Part shown: positions 48,098-58,491 of the stretch, piece after piece | Layout: each line of letters begins with the position of its first letter | How positions within the stretch are numbered: position 1 is the first letter of the stretch | Assembly: GCF_041906005.1 (NCBI RefSeq) | Contig: NZ_JAYRJY010000001.1 | Span: forward strand, 1,054,001 to 1,118,000 | Direction: 5' to 3' | Length of the DNA stretch: 64,000 bases | Source of the DNA: Ferrovibrio sp041906005 | GTDB taxonomy: Bacteria > Pseudomonadota > Alphaproteobacteria > Ferrovibrionales > Ferrovibrionaceae | The notes under the pieces: model-generated | Told to the model about the DNA's origin: nothing | Seen by the model: the letters and a program-made list of their open reading frames with translations, nothing else | Databases searched by the model: none | Translations under genes and position numbers: made by a program

Positions 48098-48856
48098 ATG
48101 ACCGGGCCAGGCGCCTCCAGCGGGCCAACCCCGCGCTATCGGCGGGTCAAGGAATACATCGTCAAGCATATCGAGGCCGGCGACTGGCGCGCCGGCGACC
48201 AGGTGCCGTCGGAAAGCACCCTGGTGCGGCTGCTCAAGGTCAGCCGCATGACCGTCAACCGCGCGCTGCGGGAACTGACCCACGAGGGTCTGCTGGTGCG
48301 CGTGCAGGGCACCGGGACCTTCGTGGCCGAGAAGCGCCCGATCTTCAACCTGGTCGAGCTGCGCAACATCGCCGAGGAAATCCGCGAGCGCGGCCAGCGG
48401 CATTCCGCCCGGGTCGAACTGCTGAAAAGCGAGAAAGCCACCCCTGAGGTCGCCCGCGAGCTGGGTCTTTCCACCGGCACCAGTGTCTACCATTCCCTCC
48501 TGGTGCACATGGCCGATGGCATCCCGCTGCAGGTGGAGGACCGTTTCGTCAATCCGCAGACCGCACCGGGCTATCTGGAAACCGATTTCGAAACCGTGAC
48601 GCCGAACGAATTCCTCATGCGGGCCGCGCCGGCCTCGGAGGTCGAGCATATCGTCGAGGCGGCCATGCCCGATGCCCGCATCCGCAAGCTGCTCAAGATG
48701 GCAGCCAGCGAACCCTGCCTGCGCCTGCGGCGCCGCACCTGGTCGGGTAGCCAGATCGTGTCAGCCGCGACGCTGTGGTACCCGGGCCATGCTCACCGTT
48801 TCGCCACCCGCTTTTCCTATCGCGCCGATGGCACGTCGAAGCGCACCTACCTGTGA
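48098..48856 (+). CDS. hutC: Histidine utilisation repressor HutC (GntR family)
   Basis: 252 aa. The N-terminal GntR winged helix (YRRVKEYIVKHIEAGDWRAGDQVPSESTLVRLLKVSRMTVNRALRELTHEGLLVRVQGTGTFVAE) is followed by a UTRA effector domain (LVELRNIAEEIRERGQRHSARVELL and DGIPLQVEDRFVNPQTAPGYLETDF). The wording is HutC-like rather than generic, and hutU follows 13 bases after its stop. Urocanate is the expected inducer. Confidence 0.93.
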   Translation: MTGPGASSGPTPRYRRVKEYIVKHIEAGDWRAGDQVPSESTLVRLLKVSRMTVNRALRELTHEGLLVRVQGTGTFVAEKRPIFNLVELRNIAEEIRERGQRHSARVELLKSEKATPEVARELGLSTGTSVYHSLLVHMADGIPLQVEDRFVNPQTAPGYLETDFETVTPNEFLMRAAPASEVEHIVEAAMPDARIRKLLKMAASEPCLRLRRRTWSGSQIVSAATLWYPGHAHRFATRFSYRADGTSKRTYL

Positions 48857-48869
48857 GTCAGAGGCTACC

Positions 48870-50546
<1,677 letters not shown>

Positions 50547-50624
50547 GGCTGCCTATCAGAATCGGCCTGCCTCGGGGAGGGGATTCCGGTTTATGCTGCC
50601 TGCCGACGCGGAGCCCGGATCGCC

Positions 50625-51011
50625 TTGCCCCAGTTATCCTTCCAGAACCTGAACCCACGCCGCCTCATCACGGGCGGCGCCGTCCTGGCCATTATTCTCG
50701 CGCTGGCCGGCGTGGGCTGGATGCTGCGCCCTGGCAGCCGTGGCGATGACCGCTATTACGTTCCGGGAGTAACGCAGACCAGGGAAGACTGCGTGATGGC
50801 GAAGATGAAGACCTACGCCCGGATCGACCGCCAGGTCATGATGAGTATCGCCAACGAATGCGAGCTCACAGTGCAGAGCATCGAGGGGCATGAAAAGCTG
50901 CGCAAGGCCTGGGAGGAACGGCAGGCCATACGCGAAGCGACACCGAAACCGGTGGCGCCAGCTGCGGAACCGGCACCGGAAGGCGATCGGCTACGCCGGG
51001 TCTGGCGTTAG
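50625..51011 (+). CDS. Small single-pass membrane protein of unknown function
   Basis: 128 aa if started at the TTG at 50625; GGAG lies about 11 bases upstream. One transmembrane helix (LITGGAVLAIILALAGVGWML) is followed by a soluble domain with two cysteines (REDCVMAKMKTYARI, SIANECELTV) and a Pro/Ala/Glu-rich tail. No family recognised. The start is uncertain. It is downstream of hutU but probably unrelated. Confidence 0.55.
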   Translation: MPQLSFQNLNPRRLITGGAVLAIILALAGVGWMLRPGSRGDDRYYVPGVTQTREDCVMAKMKTYARIDRQVMMSIANECELTVQSIEGHEKLRKAWEERQAIREATPKPVAPAAEPAPEGDRLRRVWR

Positions 51012-51017
51012 CCGAAA

Positions 51018-51440
51018 TTAGGACAGCGCGTCGCCCGTACAACCGGGCCAATCAGATCCTGCCGGCAGCCGTCGCGCTGCGAACGGCGTTCCGGTCTGCA
51101 CATGACGGTAGTGCAGCACCTCGTCTTCCAGTTTCTCAATGATATAGCGATGGCGGATATCGGTGCGCGCACCGTCAATCATATAGACCTGCGTAGCCAG
51201 GATATTTCCACCCGATGTCCAGCGGCCAATCTGCCGTTCAACGCGTTCGGATTTGCAGCCCTTGTAGTAACGGAACTCGATGTCGAAAAAACCATCCGGA
51301 CGACGATTGGACAGCCATTGCACGAACATCCCGCCGCCAAGCTTCCGTTCGCCATACCATAAACCCGTGAGGTCCATGGCAAAGGCAGGCAGAGACAATG
51401 CCGACAGCAGGAAACCGATCAGGCCGATTCGGCAAACCAT
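51018..51440 (-). CDS. Secreted protein of unknown function
   Basis: 140 aa from MVCRIGLIGFLLSALSLPAFA, a clear Sec signal. The mature part begins MDLTGLWYGERKLGGGMFVQWLSNRRPDGFFDIEFRYYKGC and is rich in beta-strand patterns, giving a lipocalin-like impression without a recognised family. AGGTGG, overlapping the stop of the upstream exporter gene, sits 5 bases before this ATG, so translation is coupled to the NdvA-like gene. Confidence 0.65.
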   Translation of the reverse strand: MVCRIGLIGFLLSALSLPAFAMDLTGLWYGERKLGGGMFVQWLSNRRPDGFFDIEFRYYKGCKSERVERQIGRWTSGGNILATQVYMIDGARTDIRHRYIIEKLEDEVLHYRHVQTGTPFAARRLPAGSDWPGCTGDALS

Positions 51441-51450
51441 GCTCGCCACC

Positions 51451-53205
51451 TCAATGCGCCCCCTGGAACTGGGTGCGCACCAGATCGGCGAAAAGCCCGC
51501 CCTGCCGCACCAGTTCGTCGAAGCTGCCGCGCTCGATGATGCGCCCCTGCTGCAGCACGAGTATCAGGTCGGCCTGCCGAACGGTGGCAAGCCGGTGCGC
51601 GATGATGAAGGTGGTGCGGTTGCGCATCAGGGCATCGAGCGCCTTCTGGATGCGGGCCTCGGTGGCCGCGTCCAAGGCGGACGTCGCCTCGTCCAGGATC
51701 AGGACCGGTGGGTTCTTCAGCAATGCGCGGGCGATGGCCAGGCGCTGGCGCTCGCCGCCGCTTAAATTCACCCCCCGCTCGCCGACCAGCGTGGCATATC
51801 CCTTGGGCTGACGCATAATGAAGTCATGCGCTTCGGCCAGCCTTGCCGCCTGCTCCACCTCGGCATCGTTCGCCTCCGGCCGGCCGATGCGGATATTGTC
51901 GGCGATGGAACGATGAAACACGGCGCTGTCCTGGAACACCACACCGATATTGCGGCGCAGGCTTTCCAGCGTGTAATCGCGGATATCGGTGCCGTCGATC
52001 AGGATGCGGCCCGATTGCGGATCCCATAGCCGGCTGAGCAAGGCCATCGACGAGGTCTTGCCGGACCCTGTCGGCCCCACCAGCGCCACCGTCCTGCCGG
52101 CCGGCACTTCGAAGCTGAGGTCGGTGACCGCCAGCCGGGCCGTGTCGTAGGACAGCGTAACGTTCTCGAACACCACGTCGCCCTTCAGGGTACCGGCATC
52201 GCGGGCACCGGGCCTGTCGCGCACGGCAGCCTCGGTATCCAGCACCTGGAAGAATTCTCCCAGACTGTGCATCTGGAAGAACATGCGGCTGACGAAGCCC
52301 ATGGCGGCTTCCAGCCGGCCGATCAGCATGGTGGCGAAACCCATGAAGCTGACAATCTCGCCAACCGTGGTTTCACCGTGCAGATGCAGCCAGCTGCCCA
52401 GCACGAAGATGGCGATAATGGTGATGGTGGAGGCCATGCGGCTGAGCACGGTCATGAGCGCCCAGAGGTTGAGCACCGGGAACTGCGCCTTCAGCAGGCG
52501 CTCCATCACTGTGGCAAGGTCACGCGCCTCCAATGCCAAGCGCACGAAGCTCTGCACCAGAACCACGTTGCCCAGCGCGTCGCCGGCGCGCGCGGCCAGT
52601 TCCGAATGATAGGCCTCCACGCGGCCCTGAGCCTTTTCGGTTTTCGCGACCACAATGGCGCTGACCAGGGCAAAGACAACGATCAGGGCGATCAGCAGCA
52701 GGCCCAGCCGCCAGTTCAGGTACAGTGACAAGGGAAGCAGCGCGAGCACGGCCACGAAGGTGGAAAGATGCTCGCGGAAGAAGGCAAGCCAGAGGCCGAA
52801 CAGATTGTCGGCGCCGTTCAGCATGATCTTGAGCAGCGTGCCCGAGTGGGTGCCACTGTGAAATGCGGCCGGCAGACTGAGCACGTGTTCAAAATACAGC
52901 GCCATGGCGGCCAGGCGGCGGCGATGGGCCAGGCGGTCGGCGTGCAGGGCAACCAGGATGCCGGCCAGGATGCCGCCGATGCCGGCCACACACCAGATCA
53001 GCAGCAGCTGGATGGTTGCCGCCCAGCTTTCATCCGGCGACAAACCGGCGGAATTGGACAGCACGTCAATGATGCGGCCGAACAGGATAGGCTCGATGAA
53101 GCCCACGCCGGCCAGACCGATATTGGCCAGCGCCAGCAGGATGGCCAGCGGCCGCTCGGGCTTCAGCAGGCCCAGCACCCGGGCATAGATTCGAACGAAA
53201 TCCAT
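51451..53205 (-). CDS. NdvA-like ABC exporter (cyclic glucan export type)
   Basis: 584 aa half-transporter from MDFVRIYARVLGLLKPERPLAILLALANIGLAGVGFIEPILFGRIID. Six membrane helices are followed by an ATPase with GPTGSGKTSSMALLSRLWDPQSGRI, VNLSGGERQRLAIARALLKNPPVLILDEATSALD. The AFHSGTHSGTLLKIMLNGADNLFGLWLAFFREH run is characteristic of NdvA/ChvA, which exports cyclic beta-1,2-glucan. No glucan synthase (ndvB) is in the window, so substrate is by similarity only. Confidence 0.82.
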   Translation of the reverse strand: MDFVRIYARVLGLLKPERPLAILLALANIGLAGVGFIEPILFGRIIDVLSNSAGLSPDESWAATIQLLLIWCVAGIGGILAGILVALHADRLAHRRRLAAMALYFEHVLSLPAAFHSGTHSGTLLKIMLNGADNLFGLWLAFFREHLSTFVAVLALLPLSLYLNWRLGLLLIALIVVFALVSAIVVAKTEKAQGRVEAYHSELAARAGDALGNVVLVQSFVRLALEARDLATVMERLLKAQFPVLNLWALMTVLSRMASTITIIAIFVLGSWLHLHGETTVGEIVSFMGFATMLIGRLEAAMGFVSRMFFQMHSLGEFFQVLDTEAAVRDRPGARDAGTLKGDVVFENVTLSYDTARLAVTDLSFEVPAGRTVALVGPTGSGKTSSMALLSRLWDPQSGRILIDGTDIRDYTLESLRRNIGVVFQDSAVFHRSIADNIRIGRPEANDAEVEQAARLAEAHDFIMRQPKGYATLVGERGVNLSGGERQRLAIARALLKNPPVLILDEATSALDAATEARIQKALDALMRNRTTFIIAHRLATVRQADLILVLQQGRIIERGSFDELVRQGGLFADLVRTQFQGAH

Positions 53206-53308
53206 GGGCCAAGTATGAAGCGCGGCCAACCGGGCCGCTAGGCCTTGCCGCACAGGCAGGATTGGCGATAGTGCGACCTATTCCCATTCCATACAGCCGG
53301 AGAGTTCC

Positions 53309-54628
53309 ATGACTGTTTCGCCCAAGCCCGCCTCTGCCCGGGAGCGACTTGAAGCCTGCCTGGCGAAGGCCGCCGATCCGGCCGGCGAAGGCAGTCGCGC
53401 TTTTACCCGGCTTTATGCCGAGCGCGCGCGGGCCGAAGCCGAGGCCGCCGACACCCGGGCGCGGCAGGGCCTGCCGCTCGGCCCGCTGGATGGCCGGATC
53501 GTGTCGGTCAAGGACCTGTTCGACATGCCCGGCGAGCCGACCACGGCGGGTTCAAAACTGCTGCGGGACGCACCGCCTGCCACGGCCATGGCGCCGGCGA
53601 TCGCCCGGCTGCGCCAGGCCGGCGCCGTGATCATCGGCAAGACCAACATGACCGAATTCGCCTTCTCCGGCGTGGGCATCAACCCCCATTACGGCACCCC
53701 GGGCAATCCGGCGGACCGCAGCCGGATTCCAGGCGGCTCCAGCTCCGGCGGTGCGGTCTCGATTGCCGACGGCATGGCCGAGATCACCATCGGCTCGGAT
53801 ACCGGCGGCTCGACCCGCATCCCGGCCGCGATGTGCGGCATCGTCGGCCTCAAACCGAGCCAGTACCGGGTGCCGACCGCAGGCGCCTTCCCACTCTCCT
53901 TCGCGCTCGACAGCATCGGCCCGATGGCGGGCAGCGTCGCCGACTGCGCCCTGGCCGATGCGGTCATGGCGGGCGACACGCCGCAGCCGCTCAGCCCCGC
54001 CCCGCTCGCAGGGCTGCGGCTCGGCATTCCGCGCGGCCCGCTGCTGGACGGGATGGAGCCGGAAGTGGCCCAGGCCTTCGAAGCCGCACTGGGCCGGCTG
54101 GGCAAGGCCGGAACGATCCTTGGCGATCATCCGCTGCCGTTGCTGGCCGAGATGCTGACGGTGAATGCAAAAGGCGGTTTTGCCCCGAGCGAGGCATTTT
54201 TCGTGCATCAGGCCGCCCTGGACTGCCGGCCAGAAGATTTCGATCCGCTGGTGCGCGGCCGGATCGAACGTGGACGGGCGATATCAGCAGCCGATTACAT
54301 TTTTATGCAACGCCGCCGGCCGGAACTGATCCGGGCCATGGATGCCGATCTGGCCGACCTGGATGCCCTGATCCTGCCGACCACCCCGATCCGGGCCCCA
54401 AAAATCGCCGATCTGGCCGCCAGTGAAGCGGCCTTCACGGCCGCCAACATGCTGCTGCTGCGCAATACCTCGGTAGGGAATTTCTTCGATCTCTGCGCCA
54501 TTTCCCTGCCCCTGCCGGCCGGCCTGCGCCCCGGGGGGCTCCCCGTCGGCCTGATGCTGGTGGCCCGGAACGGCCAGGACCGGCGCCTGCTGCGGATGGC
54601 GGCGGCGGTGGAACGGCTGCTGGCATAA
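53309..54628 (+). CDS. Amidase signature enzyme (second copy)
   Basis: 439 aa. Lys68 in GRIVSVKDLFD, the IPGGSSSGGAV run (Ser144-146) and nucleophile Ser168 in GSDTGGSTRIPAAMCG form the Ser-cisSer-Lys triad. It resembles the AtzF/GatA-like catabolic amidases but lacks a C-terminal allophanate-hydrolase domain. Divergent from the exporter gene. Its product is only distantly similar to the amidase at 42960. Confidence 0.88.
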   Translation: MTVSPKPASARERLEACLAKAADPAGEGSRAFTRLYAERARAEAEAADTRARQGLPLGPLDGRIVSVKDLFDMPGEPTTAGSKLLRDAPPATAMAPAIARLRQAGAVIIGKTNMTEFAFSGVGINPHYGTPGNPADRSRIPGGSSSGGAVSIADGMAEITIGSDTGGSTRIPAAMCGIVGLKPSQYRVPTAGAFPLSFALDSIGPMAGSVADCALADAVMAGDTPQPLSPAPLAGLRLGIPRGPLLDGMEPEVAQAFEAALGRLGKAGTILGDHPLPLLAEMLTVNAKGGFAPSEAFFVHQAALDCRPEDFDPLVRGRIERGRAISAADYIFMQRRRPELIRAMDADLADLDALILPTTPIRAPKIADLAASEAAFTAANMLLLRNTSVGNFFDLCAISLPLPAGLRPGGLPVGLMLVARNGQDRRLLRMAAAVERLLA

Positions 54629-54635
54629 TGAAAAC

Positions 54636-54660
54636 AGCCTTCTGAATCAAAAGGCTATTC
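54636..54660 (+). terminator. Weak terminator after the amidase gene
   Basis: Stem AGCCTT (54636-54641) with AAGGCT (54651-54656) and a short AT-rich tract (ATTCTATTT) after it. The short stem makes it a modest candidate. Confidence 0.45.
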
Positions 54661-54663
54661 TAT

Positions 54664-54692
54664 TTGACCGGGACACCGCCAAGCCTTATCGT
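54664..54692 (+). promoter_or_regulatory. Sigma-70-type promoter giving a leaderless transcript
   Basis: TTGACC (54664-54669), a 17-base spacer and TATCGT (54687-54692). A start of transcription 7-8 bases later would fall at or next to the ATG at 54700, so the mRNA would be leaderless. This agrees with the absence of any Shine-Dalgarno sequence. Confidence 0.5.
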
Positions 54693-54710
54693 TCATGTCA
54701 TGAACGATAA
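54686..54710. promoter_or_regulatory. 25-bp palindromic operator spanning the start codon
   Basis: Two perfect 12-base arms, TTATCGTTCATG (54686-54697) and CATGAACGATAA (54699-54710), around a single central base. It covers the -10 box and the first four codons of the winged-helix gene, an arrangement expected for tight autorepression. Confidence 0.7.
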
Positions 54711-55365
54711 AACGGGCAAATCAGGCGAAACCGGCTCCGACGCCGCCACGATGGTGGCCCTGCTGTCAGCCGTGGATGGCGCCGAGCAGCACACCCAACG
54801 CAGCCTGGCCAGCCAGCTGGGCATGGCGCTTGGCCTCGCCAATGCACTGCTGCGCCGCTGCGTGTCAAAGGGCCTGATCAAGATCCAGACCGCGCCAGCG
54901 CGCCGGTATGCCTATTACCTCACGCCGAAAGGCTTTGCTGAAAAGAGCCGGCTGGTGGCGGAATACCTTGCCACGTCCCTGAATTTTTTCCGCCATGCCC
55001 GCAGCCAGTATGAGGATTCCTTCCAGGTCCTGCTGGCTCGCGGTATGACCAGGGTCGCGATCGCCGGCAATGGCGAACTGGCGGAGATTGCCCTTCTGTC
55101 GGCGTCCTCCGTCGGGGTTACCGTCGCCGCCGTGATCGCTCCCGGCCGCAATATCGAACATTTCCACGGCCATCCGGTGGTTGGAGACCTGGATGCCGCC
55201 ATTGCGGCAGGCGCAGAGGCGGTGGTTATCGCAGACAGCACCGCGCCGCAGCAGATCTACGATCAGTTGATCGGCTTGCTGGGCCAGGAACGCCTGATTG
55301 CGCCACGGCTGCTGCACATCACCCATCAAAACACGCCTTCGCAAAAGCGGGAGCGGGCGGCATGA
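54700..55365 (+). CDS. Winged-helix regulator with a Rossmann-like domain
   Basis: 221 aa from MNDKTGKSGETGSDAATMVALLSAVDG. An N-terminal winged helix (HTQRSLASQLGMALGLANALLRRCVSKGLIKI and YAYYLTPKGFAEKSRLVAEYL) is followed by a Rossmann-like half (TRVAIAGNGELAEIALLSASSVGVTVAAVI and DAAIAAGAEAVVIAD). This two-domain type is common in polysaccharide loci. It overlaps the NusG-like gene by 4 bases. A longer TTG-initiated frame from 54664 is less likely. Confidence 0.8.
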   Translation: MNDKTGKSGETGSDAATMVALLSAVDGAEQHTQRSLASQLGMALGLANALLRRCVSKGLIKIQTAPARRYAYYLTPKGFAEKSRLVAEYLATSLNFFRHARSQYEDSFQVLLARGMTRVAIAGNGELAEIALLSASSVGVTVAAVIAPGRNIEHFHGHPVVGDLDAAIAAGAEAVVIADSTAPQQIYDQLIGLLGQERLIAPRLLHITHQNTPSQKRERAA

Positions 55366-55859
55366 CGAAGTGGTATGCGGTTTACACCCAGCCCGGCAAG
55401 GAAGCGATGGCCGCACGCGAGCTGGGAAACCAGAATTTCGGGGTCTATCTGCCGCTCTATCAGAAGCTGCGCCGGCATGCCGGACGCACCGGCATCGTGG
55501 ATGCCCCGCTGTTTCCGCGGTATTTGTTCGTCGGCATCGATACGGAAAACCAGCGCTGGCGTTCGGTGAATGGTACACGCGGCGTCATCGGCCTGGTAAT
55601 GAGCGGCGACAGACCGATTCCGGTGCCCGATCCCGTCATCGAGGAAATCCGGTCCCGCGAAGATGAAAAGGGCTATATCCGTCTGAACCCGCCCGGCTTC
55701 CGGCGGGGCCAGACTTTGCGGATCGTCGAGGGTCCGATGGCCGATACCGAGGCCCTCTTCGAGGAAGCCGTGGACGGCAACCGCGCCATACTGCTGATCT
55801 CCCTGCTGGGCCGGCTGGTCCGGACCCAGATGCCGCTTCGACAGGTCGCGGCGGCCTGA
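55362..55859 (+). CDS. NusG/RfaH family transcription antiterminator paralogue
   Basis: 165 aa. NGN domain MTKWYAVYTQPGKEAMAARELGNQNFGVYLPLY with APLFPRYLFVGID and the promoter-strand-contacting middle, then a C-terminal KOW-like domain (FRRGQTLRIVEGPMADTEALFEE). Housekeeping NusG is longer and sits by secE/rplK, so this is a specialised paralogue of the RfaH/UpxY type that suppresses polarity in long polysaccharide operons. Coupled to the winged-helix gene (ATGA). Confidence 0.88.
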   Translation: MTKWYAVYTQPGKEAMAARELGNQNFGVYLPLYQKLRRHAGRTGIVDAPLFPRYLFVGIDTENQRWRSVNGTRGVIGLVMSGDRPIPVPDPVIEEIRSREDEKGYIRLNPPGFRRGQTLRIVEGPMADTEALFEEAVDGNRAILLISLLGRLVRTQMPLRQVAAA

Positions 55860-55905
55860 ACGGGCCCTAGCCAGCCCAGTATTTGAGGCGTATAAGCCCG
55901 CCGCC

Positions 55906-57252
55906 ATGAGCAAATCCGCCACCGCAAAAGCCGCCCCGGCCGCCGAACCAGCCAAGATCGGCATCGTCAGCCTCGGCTGCCCGAAGGCACTGGTCGATTC
56001 CGAGCGCATCATCACCAAGCTGCGCGCCGAAGGCTATGCCATCTCCGGTTCCTATGATGCCGCCGATGTGGTGCTGGTGAATACCTGCGGATTCCTCGAC
56101 AGCGCCAAGCAGGAATCATTGGAGGCGATCGGGGAAGCCATGCGCGAGAACGGCCGGGTTATCGTCACCGGCTGCATGGGTGTGGAAGCGGAAAAGATCC
56201 GCGGCCTGTTCCCCGATGTGCTGGCGGTGACCGGACCACAGCAATACGAAGCGGTGGTCGAGGCCGTGCATGATGCCGCCCCGCCGGCACATGACCCCTT
56301 CGTCGACCTGGTGCCGCCGCAGGGTATCAAGCTGACGCCCCGCCATTACGCGTATCTGAAAATTTCAGAGGGCTGCAATCACAGCTGCAGCTTCTGCATC
56401 ATACCGTCCATGCGCGGCAAACTGAAAAGCCGGCAGGCCAACGATGTGCTGTATGAGGCGGAGCGTCTGGTGAAGGCCGGCGTGAAGGAACTGCTGGTGA
56501 TCTCGCAGGATACTTCGGCCTATGGCGTCGACCTCAAACATGCCGAAAGCCAGTGGCGTGAGCGCAAAGTGAAGGCGCGCCTGACCGAACTGGCTGATGC
56601 CATGGGCAGCCTCGGCGCCTGGGTGCGGCTGCATTATGTCTATCCCTATCCGCATGTGGACGAGGTTATCCCGCTGATGGCGGACGGCAAAATCCTGCCC
56701 TATCTCGACATCCCGTTCCAGCATGCCGAGCCACGCGTATTGAAGAGCATGCGCCGGCCCGGCAACCAGGAAAAGGTTCTGCAGCGCATCAAGGCCTGGC
56801 GCGGGATCTGCCCCGACCTCGCCATCCGCTCCACGTTCATCGTCGGTTTCCCCGGCGAGACCGAGGCCGATTTCCAGTTCCTGTTGAACTGGCTGGAAGA
56901 AGCCGAACTCGACCGCGTCGGTTGTTTCAAATATGAGAATGTCGAGGGGGCGGGTGCCAATGACCTGCCTGGTCACGTTGCCGGCGAGGTGAAGCAGGAA
57001 CGCTGGGAACGCTTCATGGCAACGCAGCAAAAAATCAGCGCGCGCCGTCTGAAACGGTTTGTGGGCCGCACGCTCGATGTGCTGGTCGACGAAACCAAGC
57101 GCACCACCGCCACCGGCCGCAGCTTTGCCGACGCGCCGGAGATCGACGGTATCGTGAAAATAAAAAATGCCGCCGATGTGAAGGTCGGCGACATGGTCAA
57201 GGTCAAGATCGAGAAGGCCGGGCCTTACGATCTGCAGGGCAGCCTAGTGTGA
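55906..57252 (+). CDS. rimO: Ribosomal protein S12 methylthiotransferase RimO
   Basis: 448 aa radical-SAM enzyme that methylthiolates an aspartate of ribosomal protein S12. The N-terminal cluster cysteines are in VSLGCPKALVDSE, LVNTCGFLDSAK and VTGCMGVEAE. The radical SAM motif is SEGCNHSCSFCIIPSMRGKLKSR. The TRAM domain is C-terminal (FVGRTLDVLVDE...VGDMVKVKIEKAGPYDLQGSLV). A housekeeping gene between polysaccharide-related genes. Its last codons overlap the converging glycosyltransferase gene by 9 bases. Confidence 0.96.
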   Translation: MSKSATAKAAPAAEPAKIGIVSLGCPKALVDSERIITKLRAEGYAISGSYDAADVVLVNTCGFLDSAKQESLEAIGEAMRENGRVIVTGCMGVEAEKIRGLFPDVLAVTGPQQYEAVVEAVHDAAPPAHDPFVDLVPPQGIKLTPRHYAYLKISEGCNHSCSFCIIPSMRGKLKSRQANDVLYEAERLVKAGVKELLVISQDTSAYGVDLKHAESQWRERKVKARLTELADAMGSLGAWVRLHYVYPYPHVDEVIPLMADGKILPYLDIPFQHAEPRVLKSMRRPGNQEKVLQRIKAWRGICPDLAIRSTFIVGFPGETEADFQFLLNWLEEAELDRVGCFKYENVEGAGANDLPGHVAGEVKQERWERFMATQQKISARRLKRFVGRTLDVLVDETKRTTATGRSFADAPEIDGIVKIKNAADVKVGDMVKVKIEKAGPYDLQGSLV

Positions 57253-58491
57253 GCTGTTCACGGCTTGCCGCATCGCCGGCGATGCCTCGGAAACAATCCG
57301 GAAAATCTCATCCATGCGGTGCACGTAAGTATGGTGCGCCAAGGCATGCTCCCGCGCGGCGGAGATGATCTTTCTGCGCTCTGCCTCGTCGCCGAAGCGC
57401 CGCATCACCTCGCCAATATTGGCATAGTCTTTCTGCAGAGAAATGTAGTGCACGTCTGCCTGCAGGAGGTCGTTGTAACGGCCCTCCAAAAGGATCTGGC
57501 AAGTCCCGGCGCCAATGGCATCAAAATGCCGGGACGAAATGCATTTGCCGTGCACTGCCGGAATCGGACGACCAGCGAAGAAGGCCTGATAGATTTCGTC
57601 GAAATCCAGCTCTTCGTTAATCGTTGATTCGTGACGGATATAGCCCCGGCTCATCACCCGTCGCGCCAACGCCCGGACACGCCATGGCAGTTTGTGCCCG
57701 ATCCGCCGCAACACGGAATCATTGGCAATCACCAGGCGCCCACCGGCGCGCTGCATTACCCAGCGACGGATAGCTTCGATCGTCGCATCGTCACGCTCGA
57801 TGAACCAGGTCCCAGCTTCACTCGAGACCGTGCCTTTACAGCAATTCAGGAAATTGGCCCAACCGTCGCGGTCGAACCGGTCGGAACTGATGTCCACCCG
57901 GATATCAGGGGCGAAATCGTGATGCTGAAAGAGGTCGTGCAACCGGTTACGATCATCGTCGCCCAGATAAGGCAGGTATCGCACCGCGCGCACGCCGATA
58001 TCAATCGGCCGATCCGCCGTGTCGTTCCGGATCGTGAAGGCAGCAGGATTCAGGGCGTGCGGCAAAGCGACAACGCGGTTGCGTACCAGATCGCCCCACA
58101 GGAACTCGCCAGCCTCGAGCAGAAGCTGCGTACCAATGAAGTCCGGCATGATCCTGGCCAGCACATCACGCTTGGCGGCAATCGGCGAACCCGGCAGGTT
58201 GACCTCATTGCCGATGAAAGCCAGGAGCTTGCCGCGGCGTTCAGCCAGAATGGCCGAGAACGGCTCCAGATAGATCGTCGTGTCGCCATTCGTCGAGTGG
58301 AGAAGGATGATTAGATCTGCGTCGCGTGCCGCTTTGCGAACAGCCTCTTCGGCGCCCTTGCCGCAGATGTTGATAGGCGTGACATCGTAATGCGACGATT
58401 GCTGGAAGGCGTCCAGCCAATCGTCATAGTAACTCAGCCGGGTCGTATAATCGGCATAGAGAACAGCGGTGCGGATCGCGTCAGCCATCAT
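57244..58491 (-). CDS. Glycosyltransferase-like protein (GT-B type, family 1-like C terminus)
   Basis: 415 aa. The N-terminal half has a Rossmann-type opening (IRTAVLYADYTTRLSYYDDWLDAF). The C-terminal part HGKCISSRHFDAIGAGTCQILLEGRYNDLLQADVHYISLQKDYANIGEVMRRFGDEAERRKIISAAREHAL matches the donor-binding half of family 1-like glycosyltransferases (E...G segment, then loading and residue patterns). Overlaps the wecB-type stop by 4 bases. Donor and acceptor unknown; it completes a surface-polysaccharide set. Confidence 0.72.
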   Translation of the reverse strand: MMADAIRTAVLYADYTTRLSYYDDWLDAFQQSSHYDVTPINICGKGAEEAVRKAARDADLIILLHSTNGDTTIYLEPFSAILAERRGKLLAFIGNEVNLPGSPIAAKRDVLARIMPDFIGTQLLLEAGEFLWGDLVRNRVVALPHALNPAAFTIRNDTADRPIDIGVRAVRYLPYLGDDDRNRLHDLFQHHDFAPDIRVDISSDRFDRDGWANFLNCCKGTVSSEAGTWFIERDDATIEAIRRWVMQRAGGRLVIANDSVLRRIGHKLPWRVRALARRVMSRGYIRHESTINEELDFDEIYQAFFAGRPIPAVHGKCISSRHFDAIGAGTCQILLEGRYNDLLQADVHYISLQKDYANIGEVMRRFGDEAERRKIISAAREHALAHHTYVHRMDEIFRIVSEASPAMRQAVNSSH

